Positions 1 through 9,092 of a stretch of 15,258 nucleotides of DNA are shown piece after piece (within the stretch, counting starts at the first letter, position 1; every line of letters starts with the position of its first letter). The stretch lies in contig MU069481.1 in NCBI GenBank assembly GCA_002284615.2, positions 94,992-110,249 of the forward strand, read 5' to 3'. This stretch comes from Dunaliella salina (Eukaryota > Chlorophyta > Chlorophyceae > Chlamydomonadales > Dunaliellaceae). The position numbers and the translations under genes are program-made. The notes beneath the pieces are model-generated. The model was given only the letters and a program-made list of their open reading frames with translations, was not told where the DNA came from and ran no database searches.

Positions 1-1640
1 TCACCAGAGTGTGGGACCTCCTAAAAATTCGGACTTGTATGAATGGTCCCAGATCAAACATTTGGCAGTGCAGAGTGGACCAGGTCTTGATACTTTCGGT
101 CCAGGATCATCCATCCGTTTCTGCGACATGGCCAGATCAAGGTCAGGTGAAACTTGTTGGAATCATCAAGGCCTTCCGACTTCAATGATGTAGGAATGTT
201 TTAATTGATCTGAAACAAGGCATGAGACATGCAGAGCGCGCTGGGAGCTTCCAGGAGCGCGATTCCAAGTGCGAGAAAGATTTTCATTACGTTTTATGAA
301 TCCATGCCAATACTGTGAGGTGCATGCAGGAAGGTCCTGGGGGGCCAGAGCTAAACTCCAGCCATATTTCACCCTCTGTTGCAGCCTGACCTCTGGTTGA
401 CCCCATTGCTTCACTGAAGTTGTTCAAAAATTTAGTTTTGCAGTTTTGTTGGGGTTCAGATGGTCATGAGGGGGGAGATTTGGGACTTGTTTTCGGCCTG
501 GGACGGAAGGATGAGAACTCTTCTCCCTGCCATCTGATGATGCAGGACACACCCATGTGATGCCCCCTTGCACGCTGAGGTCTCAAAGCTTAAGCCTATT
601 GACCTCAAGTACACACCTTCACCCCACCCCACATGCACATGGGATGACCTTTCCCCAAACTTTTTGTGTGGGCTGCCCCAGAGGCACACAACGAGCAAGC
701 CTGCTCAAAATTCTGTACCTTGCGAGCTCCAACAGGTCCAGAAAAGTTTGGGAGACATTGAGCAATTGTGACTCCCTCTGGGGAGCAGGTGGGGACTCAA
801 AAAAGAGTGGGTGCAGAGTGGGGAGAAGGGGTTAGGGAGGTCTCCAAAAGCGCCGGAGAGGACTTCGGTTACCAAACCTGCTTTGATGATTTAATGAATT
901 GAAAGTGAATGCACAAAATGAAAGGCCACAAAGGGTTATGAGGATTGCAGCAAAAGTTACACTTATTTGCACGCCCTCGTCAAGTTGAACTCTCACCCCT
1001 TCTGAGAAGGATGTTGCGGTTCATGTCGAAGTGACAGGAGAGATGGAATGTTTTTGGAACAGGGTTGGACAAGCCAGCGCTTCTTGGAACAAGGGCAATG
1101 TGGTTCATGATGTGTTCTGAAATGATAACGAGCTAGACCTCGCATGTTTTCCATGGAATTTCCGGGTTTCTGATTTCTGTGGTCCTCCAGGGGGTCATCC
1201 ACAGCTGGAGCCTCCCCTTCCCAAACAGACGAGATATCAATAACTTTGCAGCAACAGATCTTGCTCATTTTTGCACTTTCAAGGACCTGAAAGTTGCGTC
1301 AAATGCTGATAACGAGCAGGTGCTGGGAGGGCAATGTGAGGTGCAGTATGTGACGAGTTTCGGCCCTTGATGACGTTGCCAAGACAGATCCCGTTTCTCA
1401 GCAACTCCTCCAACCCACAACTGAAACTTCCGGAAATTAGTCCTGTGTGCATCACAACCCTGGTGCAAAGCAGACCAGGTTTTAGCCAAGGAGCTGTTGG
1501 AGATAAGTGTAAACGGCAAAAAATGAGGGCTGACGCCACAAATCAGTTTGCCGACTTCCAACCAGACCACCGATTTACCCCATTTTTGTTACATGAAGCA
1601 TTATTCTGCAATGCAACTCTGTGCAAAATTCAGCACAGAG
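1..1640. other. Stretch with no supportable gene
   Basis: Both strands contain only short open frames (about 100 codons at most) with no recognisable motif, no convincing chain of splice sites and no clear repeat structure. I see no tRNA-like or other RNA fold by eye. It is best read as intergenic or intronic DNA. An exon lacking recognisable sequence could still be hidden here. Confidence 0.5.
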
Positions 1641-1650
1641 AGCTAGCGGC

Positions 1651-2092
1651 AGGGGCAAGCTGACGGACGTCGTGCCTTCTGCGCCCACATCCTATCGATG
1701 GGTGCCCCTTCCCAGCACGCTCCCCTGGTGCCCCCCCGCAGACTCTGACATCGCAGCATAATCAGATGACCTAAGAGCAGCTGGAGTTCAGGAGCGCTGG
1801 TCGCTCGCTGCAAGTTTAAAAATCGACCTGTCCCCAAGATGGGTGCAAAACAGCCTCACAAAACAGCCTGAGCTTCACACGGCGCCTCTGCATGCCAACT
1901 ATTCATTAAACCTGTGTGCGCGGGATATTGGCATGTTTGCAATGCTCAGGGCACACAAGGATGCTTGCAGGGTGCATGATCAGCTTAATGACACTGCTAC
2001 TTCTGGCTATGGGGACGACCAGAAGAGCTTATGCAAAGTTCCAGTCCTGCCAGGAACCCCCCTACGATTTCCTTTCTCGACGCCAAAAAGGG
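1651..2092 (+). repeat. Dispersed repeat, copy 1 (unclassified)
   Basis: This stretch aligns by eye, in the same orientation, with 3667-4110. Shared blocks include GAGCAGCTGGAGTTCAGGAG against GAGCAGCTTGAGTCCTGGAG. A GTGCAAGT/GTTTAAAAA-like block, a GGGTGCAAAA(C/G)AGCCTC block and a GGATGCTTGCAGGGTGCATG block (GGATGTATGCAGGATGCATG in copy 2) also match. A matching peptide occurs in both: HKDACRVHDQLNDT here and RKDVCRMHEQLSNT in copy 2. In this copy the homologous stretch is not in one open frame, because indels and stops interrupt it. It is probably a decayed mobile element whose family I do not recognise. Terminal repeats and target duplications were not found. Confidence 0.55.
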
Positions 2093-2551
2093 GAGCACGG
2101 CCAGTGGCTGACACCCTCAGCCCTGTAAGCATTTTTGTACTTGGGCCAGCAGTTGTCATCCAGCTAATGAAAACCAAAAAAGTTTCCCTATCGAAGTATA
2201 GTTCTTTTTATTACCCTCCATGGAGTGGTTTGTATTCATGAATTAGCACTGCTCAGGACATCCTTCTCAAGGTGGGGGGCTGAAAGGACTTGGACCAAAT
2301 GTAGATCCTTTGTATTTACACATGTGGTGCCTACAATTCGCAGCAACATGTGCAAGGGATTGATGCACGAGCATGCATATACATGCGAGACTGGTGTGTG
2401 TAGGGGAAGGGGGCATGCATGCATGTGCATGCATGTGCTTATACATGAGTGCTTATTTGTTTGCATGCAAGCTTGTATGTACGCGAGTATGTGGGTGCCG
2501 TGTGAGAGGGCTGGGTGGAATTGCGGTTGTAGCAGTGTGTGTGCGTGCGTG

Positions 2552-2607
<56 letters not shown>

Positions 2608-3666
2608 GTACACTCTTCTCAAGTAGCCCACAGACACTCGAACAATTTTTCCAGCTTTTTGTGGAGCCCCCGTGGTGTCTTGGTGCTTTGGTGTTTTGTC
2701 CAATCAGACATATAAAAATACAGCTCAGTGCCTTGCAGGCCACCCCGTATCATAAGAATACCCCTGCCATCAAATGGCAAATTTCCCGTAGGCTCTGGAG
2801 TTGACCGCGGATGCTGGGTAAGCCCCATGCCAAGCTGAGGTTCCTCTTCGCTGCGTCATTGTGCTGATCATGGAATTATGATTTAAGAAAAACATTTAGC
2901 CACATTTTTTGATCAGTAATGCTGCCTGTTGTTGTGCATCAGAGTGGGCATGGTACAGCTTAGACAAGGGTTTCATAGGGGCATTGTTGCAACAGGAACT
3001 CTCATGGAGACATCTCTTGGGATGATTCGAGCAGGGCGGGAAGAGAGTCAAGACTCCTGGGCAACTCTACATCTTTGACTGCGCACTCCACTTGCACCCT
3101 GCAGGAGTGTCTCCTCTTTAATGAAGCCAGAAAGGCCAGACAGGAACCTTAACAATGGTGATATGCTTAATGTTGTGTAGACGTGAGCAGGGGTTTTAGT
3201 AAGTACCAACGAAGGAGTAAAGGGGTACCGGAATGGCACGGGCCATAGCTCTTTAATTGAGCTGATGATCAAGAGCCTCCATTCAGCTTCCACGGAAGGG
3301 AAGCACAGGTTTCCCCTTTTTATGTGATCCGTAGGATTACACCGGGTCGTGTCCCCATAACAACAGCCCCCTTGCTTGGGCAAGATATCCCATTCATTGT
3401 TTTATGAGGTGTGGTCATCTTGGGCACCCTGCATTATTCCATATTCTGAAAAGTGTGTTAGATAATTATCCATCTGCCCTGCAAGCAGGTACCAAGAGTT
3501 GCTGTGGGGTGCAAATGGAAGAGGTCCAGCACAAACGCCATTCCTCAGCTGCTTCATCAGTCCGCTTGTTGAAAAATATGAAAATCATATTTTTGCGGCC
3601 TGTGTTGTCTGTGCGGTCTGTGTAGTCTGCAACTCTGTGCTGGATTTGGGGAGGGAGCTTGCGGCA
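2093..3666. other. Spacer between repeat copies, no supportable gene
   Basis: Apart from the TG microsatellite and the TGCATG-rich tract before it, I see no gene here. A 111-codon minus-strand frame (3048-3383) has no recognisable motif and no supporting splice context. A TATA-like ATATAAAAATA near 2709 is in AT-rich context and has no gene behind it. Confidence 0.4.
2340..2606. repeat. TGCATG-rich tract leading into a (TG)n microsatellite
   Basis: From about 2340 the sequence is rich in alternating purine-pyrimidine GCATGCATG/TGCATG words. It then becomes an uninterrupted TG dinucleotide run at about 2554-2606, roughly 26 repeats. Such alternation favours Z-DNA and length polymorphism. The cysteine/valine- and threonine/histidine-rich frames that cross it on each strand are artefacts of the repeat. 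Confidence 0.9.
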
Positions 3667-4110
3667 TGCGGCATGCGGCAAAGCTGGCAGAAATCCTTTG
3701 TTTTGCACCCACATCCATGCCAATTGGTGCCATTCTGAGCGCGCTCCCCCTGCTTACCCGCAAAAATCACTGTAGCATGATGAGGCAACTTCAGAGCAGC
3801 TTGAGTCCTGGAGCGCTCATCACTTGGTGCAAGTGTAAAAACCCATTTCCTTCTCAAGTGGGGGCAAAAGAGCCTCTGAGCCACACACAGCACCTCCGCG
3901 TGCCAACTGACCAGGTCAAACAAACGTGCTCAGGTGTGCTCATGCGCAAGGATGTATGCAGGATGCATGAACAGCTAAGCAATACAGTTGGGGGGTTGTT
4001 CATGGGGACAACCACCACCTTGTTGGAGCAGGTCAACGAACGTTGCCAGCTGGGCTGGACCAGAATTGCCAGTTATTTTCTGTTGCCTTTGCTGGCCAGG
4101 CAGAAAGGCT
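3667..4110 (+). repeat. Dispersed repeat, copy 2 (unclassified)
   Basis: Partner of 1651-2092 in direct orientation. It carries the same ordered blocks, with many substitutions and small indels. This copy keeps one long open frame (3666-4148) that includes RKDVCRMHEQLSNT, the peptide shared with copy 1. The open frame may be a relic of element coding capacity, or chance. I do not recognise the protein. A short direct duplication, GCGGCAT repeated, marks its left edge. Confidence 0.5.
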
Positions 4111-4542
4111 TCCATTATGTCAAGATGCATCCTGATCAGAGACTTTAGCCATGGAATGCATTGCTGCAGATGAGGCGGACAAGCAGTTGCAACGTGCCTG
4201 TAACAAAGCTCCAACACCTTCAACTGGATTCATTGTTGTTAGATACAAACTTTGGCTTTCCTGCTTGGAGCACTGCATTTCCATACATTCTTGGCTGGCT
4301 TTTGTGCTCAGTTTGCGCTCTCCGCGTCTGTCCATGTCTGCCTACAATCATCACTGTCACAAAGGAAAGATGCCAGAGAGATGGGCTAGGACCCCAAGGA
4401 TACCTCGAACCCATGGTGTACAGCACGCTCCCCAATACAACCATTTTTTGTACCTGCTTTAACGCGTCGCCCATGTATTCTGGCAAGCTTTTGTAATTGG
4501 CTTCACGTTTGCCTAAAACCATGCTACCTTGGTGTTGCACAG
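4111..4542. other. Candidate intron or intergenic stretch upstream of exon A
   Basis: Several overlapping frames are open here, but none looks protein-like. I could not find a donor that would supply the two codon bases needed by the exon starting at 4543. The gene downstream therefore probably has further 5' exons that I cannot place, and this stretch is likely part of an intron. Confidence 0.3.
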
Positions 4543-4723
4543 GTATGATGGAGTTGCTGTGGCTACCGGAACGCCTGATGAGAGGCTTGCTGTGTCATCC
4601 TCTTTAGCTGGCTTTCAAGTTGTGGACCTGCATGACCGAGAAGACATTTGCTGTCGCTTCTCTGCACTCGGCCAGATCAATGAGATACCTGGTGTTTGGC
4701 AACCAAGCTGGGAAAATGCAGAG
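4543..4723 (+). CDS. Candidate exon A
   Basis: It is preceded by GTTGCACAG and followed by GAG|GTGGGG. A second possible donor, CTT|GTGAGA, lies 15 bases later and also falls between codons. It begins with the last base of a split codon, so an upstream exon is expected. The frame is open and protein-like, containing YDGVAVATGTPDERLAVSSS and FSALGQINEIPGVWQPSW. No family is recognised. Confidence 0.45.
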
Positions 4724-7700
4724 GTGGGGAGGCGCCTTGTGAGATGATTGGCAACATAGACGTTGAGCTTGCTACTGGTTGCTTTGGTGATAGTAGAATA
4801 GAGGAGGGCAGCTGCTGTTTGGCCTGGAATTTGAGAAAATGGATGCTGTGGGTATGCATTGCTCAAAGTTGTCCTGGTTCATGCGAATACCACCTGCATT
4901 CACACACGCAGCTGATTCTCTACAGTGATGAGGTGGGACAAGCAGACCTCGGGAGGTTCAGCATCCTGTGGAGGCCCGCTCGGGAAGAGGAGCAGGTTCT
5001 CCAAATCATGGTAGGTTCTCTTGTCCCTACTTGATTGCAACAATTGTGTGACCACAAGCGCTTAGCCCGGAGCCCAGGCTAGCGGGCAAGCCCGGAAAAC
5101 CTTAGCCCTTCTCAAGCTCACACTTGTTTCACTTCCTTGCAGGACTTTTTTCCATTGAAGCTGAATGCGCGCCCAACCTGGCTTTCTCGGGTTCATTAGG
5201 TCACTTTGATTGTGCATTAGCCAGATCTGCATTTGCAGAAGGCAGGACTCATACAAAGTGTCTGTTTGTGCACGAGGAGGGGAAAGCATCGTGCAGGTAA
5301 GACTACCCCACGACCCAAAATTAGAATTATGTATCAGAAATCACAGGATATCTCGTTTATTCTCCTAAAAAAAGAAAAGAAGAGTTTACGCAAGCCAGAG
5401 GCCGCGTGCATTAAGGGAAAGTCCACTAACTGGAAAGCTAAAGGCCTCACCAGAAAGCCCTCAGAATTCACACTAGACACAGCTAGCCTAGGAGAGAGCC
5501 AGAAACAGATCTAATGGGATCTAGAGGGTTGCTCACCATGCCTCTGGACGCCCTCTCCTTCTCCCGTCCTCCGCCGCCGTGCGCCCAGCAAACCCCCTCC
5601 CAGAAGCCCCCTGGAGGCAAAATGCGTGTCTAGTGTTAAAGATGGTGTATTCTCCTGGTATTCTCCTGATGTGAACGATTGGATCATAATACCATGGAAT
5701 CTGGTAACAGCGAAACAGTAGGAATGTGAATAAGCAATGTGGGTTGATTCTCTACACAAGAGTTGTGAATGACTCAGAAAGAGGCTAATTTTTTTGTGAA
5801 GGACATCCAGGATCTCAATCTGGGTCAGTATAGCTGAGAAGGACTTTGAAGGGTGACAGATAATGGGAGGTAAAATTCATTGCAATAATTGCTGGCCTAT
5901 GAGGGGCTTGATCTGCAGCATGTTTGCTGGCAACTGAACGCATGTAGCGTGCCCATCACAGGTTCACAGTGAAAAGAAGAGAAAAGTCTACAGGTTTACA
6001 CGAAGAAGTCATCAGTCAATACGCATGACTGCTGGGCTTTGATGTATTGAAGCAATCATAAAAAGGTCACAGCGTAGCATTGAAATAGTTCGGGTGGGTT
6101 TGGTCTGGCCCAGCAGGCAAAGAGAATGGGCAAGGGGATGGGAAACATGAAGGTTGGAAGAGAAATGCATTCAAATGAATTACGTTCAAAGCAATACAAG
6201 GTGAGGCACTGAGATGGAATGCATTCAGAGAAACACATGCCCACTCTGGAGTGACATTACAGAAAGCAGCAAGACCAAGCACAAAGCAAAGGGTATCATC
6301 TAAGTCGCAGATTCATGCAGTCACCTCCACTTAACATTAGAATCATTCATGATCACTATGTTTTTTGTCTCTCCGAGTCGGGGCACCTCCCCTGGCAGGA
6401 ACGACATTGCAGCGCCAGTGAGAACACCATGGTTCCACTTGGCTCTCTCAGGTGGTACATGGCAAATCAAGCAAAGGTAGTATGCCCATTACATTCAGTC
6501 CATTATTGAAAACAATGTATCAAGATACATGTTCGAATGATTGCTTAGACCCTTCTTTTTTTCCGAATAAGTTTCATTAGCAGCGAGCAATACATGTAGA
6601 ATGCTTTTCATTTTATCATTCCATCATGGAATCTATGTTAGGATAGGTTACATAGGTTTTGGCCTTCAGCCAGGTGGTTTGACTGATGAGCCGGCTGGTC
6701 CCTGCCAGCCTCACAAAAAACATCCATAATATCAGATATGAACTTGTACAACTGAATCTATGATATGTATGCCATCCAAAGTGACTGCAATTCCCAGCAG
6801 AAGCTCTGGAGTGGAGGCAAGCGCTACCATCCATATCCCTTCCTGCCTGCCTTGTCAATTCCATGTCGAAGGTGAGCCGCTGCTCTAGACTTTTTTAGAA
6901 GATCTTCTAAAAAAGTAACAGTCCATGCTGTGCAACAGCCAGTGCGCATCGCTGAAAGATGGAACAGTCGAGTGCATTTCCAACACGCTAATGGAAAGAA
7001 AAAGAAAAAAGGAAAGTCTACGCCAGCTGGAGGCCGTTTGCATTAAGGGAAAGTCCCCTAACTGACAAGCTAGCAAGCTAGCAGAGGCCTCACCAGCACA
7101 TTCCTGACCAATTTCTGCTCAATTTCAGGGATCACAGGGATTACAGATATAATACCTTTAGTCGAGACACGCGACTGCTAGCCTGCTCGTAAAAAGAAAC
7201 AATATCATGAAAAATAGTCTGTCTTCGCCTTGTTGCACAAAAGTGGACACATCCTGAGCCTCGCAATGGGTATGTAAAGATGCATGCTTAATGGGAAGTG
7301 AAACTACCCGAGGGTTAGTGCAAAAAATGATGACGTGTATTTCATCTTGAAGGTCATCAGTATCCTGACATAAATTTCAGTGAGGGGAAGAGCCAGAATT
7401 CCAAGTTGCTGTCTCATAAGGAAGGGTGTGGACAAGGAGTCTAAAGTGAGCCACTCTGTGGAAAACGTCTTGGGGGAGGTCAAGGAACATGTACTTGGGG
7501 AGTCTGAAAGGGAAATAAGGAGCCACTGCTCTGTTTGTGGGCAGGACGCACCATTGATGGTAAGTCAGCTGTTCGCTGTTGCGTTCTCTGAGGTGTCTGA
7601 GAATGGAGCCCAGTACTGGAAATCTCTCGCTCTAAGGCCCACTACAAACCGGCTCAGATCAATTGGTTCACAATTCAGCATCTTTTGTTTGAAATTGTGA

Positions 7701-8905
7701 GAGTGAGTGGCATATATGATGGGAGGGGACCAGCAATCGATTGCTGGTCCTCTCACATCATATCTGCCACTCACTCTCACAGTTTCAAACAAAAGATGCT
7801 GAATTGTGAACCAATTGATCTTAGCCGGTTTGTATTGATATCATTAGATGAGGAGCTCAATCATGTGTCAGAACATAAAGGCTTTTTCTGACAAGTGCAG
7901 CTATTGCAGTGAGAAAGAATTTTATTGGCACATAGCTGCACAACACCAGTTCGACTGAAGGGGCTCCAAAGCACACTCCGGCATATCTGACCAAGAAGTA
8001 GTAGTGTCTTGAACTTCCAGCATCCTTTTAAGCATCATCGACAGCCATTTTTGGAGGGGATTATCCATCTCTTTGCCTTGCCTGGAAGGAGTGACCCAAA
8101 TTTGACTCTTGTAAATGCCAGCAGGAAAAGCGCACGTCTTGAGAAGCCAAATCTGTTCATGAACAAAATTTTGTTTCTGAAGGTCCCGGCCATGAATGGA
8201 CGTAATACAATGTTAATGAACAAAATTTTGACTTCGAAGGTCCCGGCCATGAATGGACGTGATACAGCACCTGCTGAAGATTTCTATCGCACCATCCCCA
8301 GATCTTTGAATGGTCAGTGCAGGTAAGTTGCGTACCATCAAAATAAACAGGCGGTACGATGTCAGTCCTGGAGGTGAAGCACATAACTTCAGGTTTTTGC
8401 GTGTGAAGGATTTGCGTTGTGCATGCACCCCCAGCTTGTTAAGCATGGGTCACAGTAGAGTTGGGCATTCCTGTGAGTGCACCCTGGACTCCTTCAGCCA
8501 CACTGTCAATGTCGTTTAAGTATGTAAAGTAGGGGGGAGAGGGCGCATCTTGTTTTAACACTGAATGCTGTATGCACACTTGCTGATTTGTCTCCATCCA
8601 GTGAGGTATACTCATCACACACAAGGCCTGAGCATCAGTTGAAAGCTGCAAAGCAGCAGCATGCAGACCTGTGTAAACTTATTCACGCTAAGGTTGTTAC
8701 AATCCACCCTATTCTCATGGGTGTTGGTGGTAGTATTTACACAGAGCACACCCTCAAGCAATTCAAACTACTAGGACTGGATCACCATCGTGCCACTAAG
8801 CTTGCCCAACAACTTCATGCTCATTCTGTACAATATGCACACAAACTAGTCACCACACGCCGCGCTATTGAAAACAATAATTCTTCCCACAGCCAGGTTC
8901 TATAA
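4543..8905 (+). CDS. Multi-exon gene model (eight candidate exons), function unknown, 5' end not found
   Basis: Model exons are 4543-4723, 4912-5010 (or 5014), 5143-5296, 6399-6476, 6798-6871, 7381-7559, 8021-8322 and 8602-8905. All introns begin GT and end AG. Donors after exons C, E, F and G are near-consensus (GTAAGA, GTGAGC, GTAAGT, GTAAGT). Codon phase is preserved at every junction except B to C, where the best donor gives a frame that stops at 5197-5199. The assembled product would be roughly 450 residues without its N-terminus. I do not recognise a family. Exon A has a segment (LAVSSSLAGFQVVDLHDRE) that could be a beta-propeller-type strand pair, but that is only a guess. Exon F has a CSVCG pair. 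The final exon is a retroelement tail, so either the gene captured it or the model should end earlier. Exon choice was manual and needs transcript data. Confidence 0.4.
4912..5010 (+). CDS. Candidate exon B
   Basis: It is preceded by CACACACGCAG and followed by ATG|GTAGGT. Only one of the three forward frames is open. It encodes LILYSDEVGQADLGRF followed by SILWRPAREEEQVLQIM and joins exon A between codons. The exon may instead extend to 5014, using TAG|GTTCTC, a poor donor but the only one I found that keeps exon C open. Confidence 0.45.
5143..5296 (+). CDS. Candidate exon C
   Basis: A strong pyrimidine tract ending CTTCCTTGCAG precedes it and CAG|GTAAGA follows. The frame matching downstream exon D is open throughout and includes SIEAECAPNLAFSGSLGHFD and THTKCLFVHEEGKASC. 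The frame reached from the best exon B donor instead stops after about 18 codons, ending in RVH. The exon-B-to-C phase conflict is unresolved. Confidence 0.4.
5297..6398 (+). other. Putative intron C-D (about 1.1 kb) with a dispersed repeat
   Basis: It starts GTAAGA and ends CCCCTGGCAG. It contains repeat copy 5374-5453. Nothing else in it looks coding; the minus-strand frames around 5511-5759 and 6056-6282 show no motif. Confidence 0.35.
5374..5453 (+). repeat. Short dispersed repeat, copy 1
   Basis: It matches 7003-7096 in the same orientation. Shared blocks are GCATTAAGGGAAAGTCC, CTAACTG and AGGCCTCACCAG, all preceded by an A/G-rich run. Copy 2 carries an extra 12 bases, a local AGCTAGCA duplication. 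It may be a SINE-like or solo-element fragment; the family is not recognised. Confidence 0.65.
6399..6476 (+). CDS. Candidate exon D
   Basis: This is a short exon between CCCCTGGCAG and AAAG|GTAGTA, 78 bases and so frame-neutral. In the phase coming from exon C it encodes NDIAAPVRTPWFHLALSGGT followed by WQIKQ and stays open to the donor. A second frame is also open across it, so phase alone does not prove the choice. Downstream exon F is open only in the chosen phase. Confidence 0.4.
6798..6871 (+). CDS. Candidate exon E
   Basis: The acceptor is ATTCCCAG, with an alternative three bases later. The donor GAAG|GTGAGC is near-consensus. In the chain phase it encodes SSGVEASATIHIPSC then LPCQFHVE. 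It ends one base into a codon, which exon F completes. Confidence 0.35.
6889..6916. repeat. 28-bp perfect palindrome
   Basis: The left half is ACTTTTTTAGAAGA and the right half is its exact reverse complement, with no spacer and the centre inside GATC. It lies 17 bases after the putative exon E donor (GTGAGC at 6872). In RNA it would form a compact hairpin next to that 5' splice site. Confidence 0.9.
7003..7096 (+). repeat. Short dispersed repeat, copy 2
   Basis: Partner of 5374-5453 in direct orientation, with the same GCATTAAGGGAAAGTCC core and AGGCCTCACCAG end. It contains an internal duplication reading AGCTAGCAAGCTAGCA. Both copies fall in putative introns of the same gene model. Confidence 0.65.
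7381..7559 (+). CDS. Candidate exon F
   Basis: It is bounded by AAATTTCAG and ATG|GTAAGT, a consensus donor. It is open in one frame for 59 codons and contains GVDKESKVSHSVENVLGEVK, EHVLGESEREIRSHC and a CSVCG cysteine pair. The charged, helical composition is protein-like. Its phase agrees with exon E upstream and exon G downstream. Confidence 0.45.
7643..7834. repeat. 192-bp near-perfect palindrome (two 96-base arms, no spacer)
   Basis: The left arm 7643-7738 and right arm 7739-7834 are reverse complements with about five mismatches. The centre is AATCGATT within GGACCAGCAATCG and its complement. The arms end at TACAAACCGG and CCGGTTTGTA. No target-site duplication is visible at the outer edges. 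It lies in the putative intron between exons F and G (7560-8020). The mirrored frames on the two strands are consequences of the palindrome and are not genes. Transcribed in either direction, it would give one long hairpin. Confidence 0.95.
8021..8322 (+). CDS. Candidate exon G with a 57-bp tandem duplication
   Basis: It is preceded by GAACTTCCAG and followed by CAG|GTAAGT, a consensus donor, and is open for 100 codons. It joins exon F between codons and supplies two bases to the codon completed by exon H. It contains two in-frame copies of a 19-residue unit, MNKILFLKVPAMNGRN and MNKILTSKVPAMNGRD (start of each). The product is not recognised. Confidence 0.4.
8160..8270 (+). repeat. 57-bp tandem duplication
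   Basis: GAACAAAATTTTG begins at 8161 and again at 8218. AAGGTCCCGGCCATGAATGG also recurs 57 bases apart. The period is a multiple of three, so an open frame would survive the duplication. The units differ at only a few positions, which suggests a recent event. Confidence 0.9.
8602..8905 (+). CDS. Candidate last exon H (retroelement-derived)
   Basis: The acceptor TCTCCATCCAG lies directly before it. Its single leading base completes the codon left by exon G, after which the retroelement tail frame runs to TAA. In this model the gene's C-terminus is donated by the retroelement. Alternatively the phase match is coincidence (about one chance in three) and this is only a relic. Confidence 0.35.
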
Positions 8906-9045
8906 CCAGGTGCTTCTAGTAACCCTCCAGATCCACATTAGCATTCTCTTTTTCATACCTTGTGGTGGAGTGGGCACACGGCTCTTTTCTGAGCCAATGT
9001 GTCTCCTCTTCCTTAATTGATGTAAGGAGAGTTTCTCTGCCTACG
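8602..9045 (+). mobile_element. Retroelement 3' end, copy 1 (C-terminal tail of reverse transcriptase polyprotein plus 3' UTR)
   Basis: The open frame to 8905 encodes a conserved tail with EVYSSHTRPEHQLKAAKQQH, ILMGVGGSIYTEHTLKQFK, LGLDHHRATKLAQQLHAHSV and AHKLVTTRRAIENN. I associate this kind of sequence (GVGGxIY, then HTL, then LGLD) with C-terminal tails of non-LTR-type retroelement proteins in green algae. That is recognition from memory and was not searched. The frame meets TAA at 8903-8905. The same frame then continues to PGASSNPPDPH and TAG at 8939-8941, the ending shared with the other copies, so the TAA is probably a premature stop. The 3' UTR from about 8942 also matches copy 2, including TTCCTTAATTGATGT and GCGTAGTTTTT/ACGTAGTTTTT. 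A pyrimidine tract follows. The 5' part of the element is missing. Confidence 0.65.
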
Positions 9046-9092
9046 TAGTTTTTCTTTTCTTTTTCTTTTCTTTCTTTTCTTTTCTTTCTTTA
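9043..9092 (+). repeat. Pyrimidine tract (TTTTC)n
   Basis: About 50 bases of nearly pure T/C with a TTTTC/TTTC pattern. It sits exactly where homology between copy 1 of the retroelement 3' end and copy 2 fades, and where the minus-strand reverse transcriptase fragment begins. It may be the element's tail or the junction between two insertions. Confidence 0.8.

Noticed and set aside
2236..2804. Cysteine-Val-rich and Thr-His-rich frames of 130-155 codons
   Set aside because: They are produced by the (TG)n microsatellite and the TGCATG-rich tract.
7643..7834. The palindrome as a classic MITE with target duplication
   Set aside because: No matching flanking duplication is visible on either side of the arms, unlike the element at 11326-11731.
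7565..7891. Two very similar proteins encoded on opposite strands
   Set aside because: Their similarity is entirely the 192-bp palindrome read from each side.
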